NCBI RefSeq assembly: GCF_024609325.1
Contig: NZ_JANHMQ010000002.1
Span: forward strand, 1 to 64,000
DNA length: 64,000 nt
Source: Geothrix fuzhouensis
Lineage (GTDB): Bacteria > Acidobacteriota > Holophagae > Holophagales > Holophagaceae
Direction: 5' to 3'
Below the pieces are notes generated by a model. That model searched no databases. It had not been told where the DNA came from and saw only the letters and a list, made by a program, of their open reading frames with translations. The translations under genes were made by a program, and so were the position numbers. This document shows, piece after piece, positions 60,076 through 64,000 of the stretch (the first letter of the stretch is position 1; each line of letters opens with the position of its first letter).

Positions 60076-61289
60076 GCGGCGGGGCTTCCCTTCAGCAGCC
60101 TCCAGGCCACGGCCGCCAGGGCCAGCACAACGATTCCGGCCACCCATGGCATCCAGGGCCGGGCGCGCTCATCGGCGCCGATGCGGTGGGGGATGCCCTG
60201 CGGATCCGGCTCGCTGGGACCGAGCGTCAGGGGCGCGGCCGAGGCGAGGGTGCGCAGGGAGGGGAGGGCGCCCAGGTTCCCGGGGGCGGGTTTGGGCTCA
60301 CCGCCGAGGTGCAGCGAGTAGGACTGCCCGGCCTCCACGGGAAGGATCAAGGTCTGCCTCCGGATCAGGACCCGCAGGCTTTGCGGGGTGGCGCCTTCGG
60401 GCAGGCTGAGGGTGATCGTCTTCGCGAGCCTGGGGGCGAGGGCGATCCGGGTGGAGCGGGTGCGAAGGGCCGGGAGGTTCCACACCAGGTCGCCGCAGGC
60501 CCAGGTTTGCTCGGTCTCCGGGCTTTCGCCCAGGTGGATATCCGGGGCCAGGGGCGCGGCGGGCGGCGCCAGCACCAGCTCCAGGCCCACCACGCGCTCG
60601 GTATCCGGCAGCGTCAGCCGCCAGGTGCGGGGTCGGCCGGGCTCGGGTGCCAGCGTTCCGTCCAGGGCCAGTTCCGTTTCCAGGGCCTCAGGCCGTGTTT
60701 CGGCGCGGGCGGAAAGGCCGCGGATCCGCGGAGCCTCCCCTTGGGATGCCAACAGCGTCAGCCGGTAGCGCTGGCCGTCCCAGGGCAGATCCAGCGTGTG
60801 GCGACTGCCCGAAGGCGACAGATCGTAGAGATGAAACGGCGACACCGGATCGTAGGCGATGAAGGCGCCGCCATCGCCTCCATCCTCGCGTCGCCGCTCG
60901 GCCTTCACCTGGGCCACCCATGGCGCGTGTCCGTCGAGCTCGAAATCCAGCTTCAGTGTTTCCCGTTCGCCCACTTGCCAGCCTTTGGGGAGCTTCAGGG
61001 AGAACTCCACTGTGGGTCGGCCGTCGCCGTCCTTGCCGGTCAGCAGATGTTTCAGTGGCAGGGTGCGGGCTTCCCACAGACCTTCCCGCGCCTCCAGGAA
61101 GGGGATGCTGCGCCCGGCGGAGTCGCCGATCCAGGCGCCCTGCAGCTGGCGCTGGGCGTCCGCGTCCAGGGGCAGGCGCGCCCACCCGCTGGCGGCGGTC
61201 GGCGGGATGGGGCGGCGATGCAGGGCGGCGGTGTCTTCGCGGGCGCAGGCGAGGCAGAGCAGGGAGGCGAGGAGGAGGGCCGGTTTCAT
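60072..61289 (-). CDS. DUF3999 family membrane-anchored protein
   Basis: The 405-residue protein has a signal peptide with a lipobox-like LLCLAC, a large beta-rich part (about 20-370), and a C-terminal helix (WVAGIVVLALAAVAWRLLKG). It follows a DUF2339 gene with an ATGA overlap, a known gene pairing of unknown role. The ATG at 61289 is chosen; the frame extending to 61598 is antisense-like noise in the DUF2339 gene. Confidence 0.8.
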   Translation of the reverse strand: MKPALLLASLLCLACAREDTAALHRRPIPPTAASGWARLPLDADAQRQLQGAWIGDSAGRSIPFLEAREGLWEARTLPLKHLLTGKDGDGRPTVEFSLKLPKGWQVGERETLKLDFELDGHAPWVAQVKAERRREDGGDGGAFIAYDPVSPFHLYDLSPSGSRHTLDLPWDGQRYRLTLLASQGEAPRIRGLSARAETRPEALETELALDGTLAPEPGRPRTWRLTLPDTERVVGLELVLAPPAAPLAPDIHLGESPETEQTWACGDLVWNLPALRTRSTRIALAPRLAKTITLSLPEGATPQSLRVLIRRQTLILPVEAGQSYSLHLGGEPKPAPGNLGALPSLRTLASAAPLTLGPSEPDPQGIPHRIGADERARPWMPWVAGIVVLALAAVAWRLLKGSPAA

Positions 61290-63013
61290 GCGTTCTCCCC
61301 GGGATGACGCCGATGCGCGAGGATGGCGGCCGCCATGCCGATGGCGCCCACACCCAGGAAGGCCAGGGCGCGCAGCGGCGTGTCCGCGCGGTCCAGGTCC
61401 GAGACGATGAGCTTGAAGCTGGCCAGGCCCATCCAGGCGTAGCCGGCGGCGAGCAGGGCCCGGCGGGCTGCCTCGCGCTGCCCCAAGCCGCGCATCCACT
61501 GCCAGGCCCCGGACAGGGCCCAGACCAATGTCATAGCGATGGAGGCAGCCCGGGAGGGACCCCAGCCCCAGCGCTGGGGGCCAGGGGCCTGCAGCCAATG
61601 GACCAAGCGCGCGGCCTCGAAGGCCAGGGTCACGTTGGCGGTCAGCTCCAGGGCGAGGAAGGCGATCAGGCCGAGCGGACCACCCCTTCGCGTGAGCAGG
61701 AACCAGGCGACGGAGGCCAGGGCCCCTTCCGCAAAGGCCGCATTGAAGAAGGGCGTCAGTCCGCCGCCCTGGAAGAACAGGCCGTCCAGGCCATGGACCG
61801 CCCAGCGCACCGTGGTCAGCAAGGCCATGCCGGCCGCCAGCCAGCGCAGGGCAGTGGCTTCCTGGGCGAAATCACCGGCCTCGGCCTTCAAGGAGGCCCA
61901 GGCCAGGCCCAGCGCGAAGGCCCCCCAGAGCGGGCCCACCCAGCGCCAGGCCAGGGCCACAGGCACCGCCAGGGCCAGGTGCCCTGTGGCCAGGGCCAGG
62001 AGGCCCCAGTCCGCCTGACGGCTCCCCAGGCGGCCCCGCAGCGGCTTCACCAGGGCCAGGTTCAGCGCGGCGAGGACAAGCACCGGCAGGGCGAAGGCTT
62101 CCGGGGCGAGGTCCAGGCGCTTCCACAGCAGCCATCCGTACGAGGTGGCCAGGATCGAGGCGATGAGCCAGAGCACCGTGGGCGTACCGGGTTTCTCCTC
62201 CCGCCCCGGCAGCCAGGCCCAGCAACCGGCCAGGGCCAGGTGGAGCACCAGCAGGCCCGCCAGCAGCGGGGCGTCGGCCTTCAGCACCTCGGCGCAAGCA
62301 GAGAGTAACAAGAGCCAGGTGCCGATGAGCGCCGTCCAGCGGGCGCCATGCCAGGCGCCACCGACTCCTGCGAGGTAGGGCACCGCCAGGGTGGCGGCCA
62401 TGAGCACGGCGAGGTAGATGGTCAGGGCCACTTCGTGGTGGCCCCCCTGGCTGAAGACCAGGGGCGCGACCAGGCCTGAGATCAGGGCCACCGTCAGGGC
62501 GCCGCCGCTGCGACCGCGGGCCGCCAGTCCGCCCGCCACCAGCGTGACCAGCGCCGCCGCAGCCAGGCCAAGGGCGGCGGGGTAGAAGTGGTAGGCTATG
62601 GCCCCGGCGCGGAAGGTGAACTGGAGAGTGCCGAGGCCCGCCAGCAGCAGGGCCACGCCCAAGCGCCGGTTGTCTCCGAGAATCAGCTTCGCGGCCATGG
62701 CGGCGATGGCCCCTCCGGCCAGCAGGCCGAGGAGGAAGCGCAGCTCGGCGCCAAGCCAGCCCTGCTGGATGGCCCAGCGGAAGAAGAAGATCGCGCCCAC
62801 GAGGAAGATGGCCGCCCCGGCACCGGCGATCCAGACCACCGGGGACAGCTCTTTCCGGGGAGGGGCGGCAGGCGCAGGCCGCGGCCGCGCCGGGGCCGGC
62901 AACGGCGCGGGTGCCTGCTGCCGCTGAAGGAGCCAGGCCACCTGGGCCTCCAACTGCGACACCCGGTCAGCAAGGTCCTGCGGTCCGGCTTGATCCTGCG
63001 GAAGGTCGGCCAT
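61286..63013 (-). CDS. DUF2339 polytopic membrane protein
   Basis: The 575-residue protein begins with a short coiled-coil (LADRVSQLEAQVAWLLQRQQ), a Pro/Ala-rich stretch and then about 15-18 hydrophobic segments, the DUF2339 layout. Members vary widely and have no assigned role; envelope functions are assumed from co-occurrence with DUF3999. Length is shorter than many (700-1000 residues). It heads the three-gene unit ending in the lipoprotein. Confidence 0.82.
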   Translation of the reverse strand: MADLPQDQAGPQDLADRVSQLEAQVAWLLQRQQAPAPLPAPARPRPAPAAPPRKELSPVVWIAGAGAAIFLVGAIFFFRWAIQQGWLGAELRFLLGLLAGGAIAAMAAKLILGDNRRLGVALLLAGLGTLQFTFRAGAIAYHFYPAALGLAAAALVTLVAGGLAARGRSGGALTVALISGLVAPLVFSQGGHHEVALTIYLAVLMAATLAVPYLAGVGGAWHGARWTALIGTWLLLLSACAEVLKADAPLLAGLLVLHLALAGCWAWLPGREEKPGTPTVLWLIASILATSYGWLLWKRLDLAPEAFALPVLVLAALNLALVKPLRGRLGSRQADWGLLALATGHLALAVPVALAWRWVGPLWGAFALGLAWASLKAEAGDFAQEATALRWLAAGMALLTTVRWAVHGLDGLFFQGGGLTPFFNAAFAEGALASVAWFLLTRRGGPLGLIAFLALELTANVTLAFEAARLVHWLQAPGPQRWGWGPSRAASIAMTLVWALSGAWQWMRGLGQREAARRALLAAGYAWMGLASFKLIVSDLDRADTPLRALAFLGVGAIGMAAAILAHRRHPGENA

Positions 63014-63092
63014 GCTGTCTCCATACGGAAGCGTATGGAATCATGCAATGGGGGTCCGGCCCTTGTCAATCGGCCCGAGGAGTCCCGAACAA

Positions 63093-64000
63093 TCAGCCGA
63101 TGACGCGGTCCCGGCCCTCGGCCTTCGCCTGGTAGAGGGCCTTATCCGCCCGGTCGAGCATCCGCTCCATCGTGTCCGCAGAGCCCTCCCAGGTGGCGAT
63201 GCCGATGCTCAGGGTCACGCGGTCGTTCTGGGGGAGGCCGGGCAGGGGTTCCAGGGCGACATGCTCGCAAAGCCGTTCGGCCAGCGCCCGGATGCCCTCC
63301 AGGTCCGTCTGGGGGCCGTAGGCCAGGAACTCCTCGCCGCCGATGCGGCCCAGTTGATCCACCTTCCGCAAACCGAAGGACATGCGTTGCGCCATGACGC
63401 TGAGCACCTGGTCGCCGATGGCGTGGCCGAAACGGTCGTTCACGGCTTTGAAGTGGTCGAGGTCGATCAGCATCAGGGACAGGCTTTGCCCGAAGCGCGC
63501 GCACTGATCCACCTCGATCTTCAGCATGTCTAGGATGTGGCGCCGGTTGAACAGGCCCGTCAGAGGATCGCGGATGGCCTGGTGGTACAGGCGGAGCCGC
63601 GAATCCTCCAGCGTGAGGAGGCGCCCCAGTTCCTCGTTGGCGATCTCGAACAGGCGTTCGTACTCTTCGACGGAGCGGCGCTCGGCGAAGAAGCCGAGGG
63701 CACCCACCGCCGGGTAGCCGGGCAGGAGGGCGGGCACCACCCGCATCACCGGGTCCCGAAGGGTACGGCGGCGCTCCTCGCCATCATCGACTGGATGCCA
63801 ATGGCACTCCGCGTGAACCCCGACCGGGCCGAACTCGAGGGCGGCGGTTTCTAGTGCCTTCCGGTCCTCGTCGCTGGCGGAGGCGCCATGGACACCGTGG
63901 CAGACGGTCCCCTCCTCGCCCATGTAAGCCACCAGGAGCGCGCCGGGCAATATGAGCTCCTGGAGGATCTCGATGAAGCCCCGAATCAACCGCAGCGTGT
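63093..64000 (-). CDS. Diguanylate cyclase (GGDEF) protein, 5' end outside the window
   Basis: The C-terminal half has a GGDEF domain (RDPLTGLFNRRHILDML...GRIGGEEFLAYG) whose active-site signature is GGEEF, so it should make c-di-GMP from GTP. The visible N-terminal part (about 140 residues) looks like a GAF-type sensor with helical linker (SVEEYERLFEIANEELGRLL). The frame is open to the window edge; TTG at 63989 is unlikely to be the true start. No RxxD I-site is obvious (MSFGLRKVDQ precedes the signature). Confidence 0.9.
   Translation of the reverse strand, partial: TLRLIRGFIEILQELILPGALLVAYMGEEGTVCHGVHGASASDEDRKALETAALEFGPVGVHAECHWHPVDDGEERRRTLRDPVMRVVPALLPGYPAVGALGFFAERRSVEEYERLFEIANEELGRLLTLEDSRLRLYHQAIRDPLTGLFNRRHILDMLKIEVDQCARFGQSLSLMLIDLDHFKAVNDRFGHAIGDQVLSVMAQRMSFGLRKVDQLGRIGGEEFLAYGPQTDLEGIRALAERLCEHVALEPLPGLPQNDRVTLSIGIATWEGSADTMERMLDRADKALYQAKAEGRDRVIG

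Overview
The window is a strongly GC-rich, gene-dense bacterial chromosome segment. It appears to come from a Gram-negative organism, because it carries LPS-core/Kdo genes (kdsA, gmhA), an elongasome and many lipoproteins. The gene mix includes a multi-rhodanese c-type cytochrome, a bacterioferritin/Bfd pair, an encapsulated-ferritin operon, large TPR and Ala/Pro-rich proteins, and paired DUF2339/DUF3999 genes. This would suit an Acidobacteriota/Holophagaceae-like (Geothrix-type) bacterium, but that assignment is inference from gene flavour and not from a marker gene. No rRNA, tRNA, CRISPR array or intact transposase gene was seen.

Layout. 0-9 kb: tail of an upstream gene, then the tightly overlapping cell-shape operon mreB-mreC-mreD-mrdA-rodA, followed by ligA and a cytosolic Ser/Thr kinase. 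9-21 kb: small lipoprotein, cystathionine gamma-synthase-like enzyme, CYTH protein, anchored hypothetical protein, response-regulator fusion, DUF1275 protein, asparaginase, serS, an orphan ABC ATPase and a PpiD/SurA-type foldase. 21-33 kb: def-fmt, a 940-residue TPR protein, DUF58-cdd, amino-acid permease, ribE, three tandem paralogous lipoproteins, smpB, DedA and prolyl iminopeptidase. 33-46 kb: EamA, hemW, DUF4124 protein, gmhA, a P460-like membrane cytochrome, hemerythrin, triple-rhodanese cytochrome, a methyltransferase-nuclease fusion, a repeat island, ftsK, polysaccharide deacetylase, QueD-like protein and HD hydrolase. 47-54 kb: bfd-bfr, dsbD and two thioredoxin-like proteins, an Nth-BtuF-like fusion and folD. 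54-64 kb: a TonB remnant, a MITE-like element, GNAT, kdsA, Lrp regulator/monooxygenase/EamA operon, encapsulin operon, lipoprotein-DUF3999-DUF2339 operon and a GGDEF protein cut by the window edge.

Functional themes. Iron and oxidative stress recur: bacterioferritin with its ferredoxin behind a possible Fur site, encapsulated ferritin plus shell plus an internally shortened SOD-like protein, and hemerythrin. Periplasmic thiol and haem chemistry recurs too (DsbD, TlpA-like proteins, rhodanese cytochrome).

The most unusual non-coding signal is a set of intergenic elements made of about 9-bp words (AACAGGATT, ACACAGAGG, ACGCAGATG, CCAGTGATT) arranged as inverted arms. They occur at gene 3' ends, mostly between convergent genes. 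The unrelated words share one architecture, and these elements together with the encapsulin/mini-SOD operon are the best candidates for something under-described.
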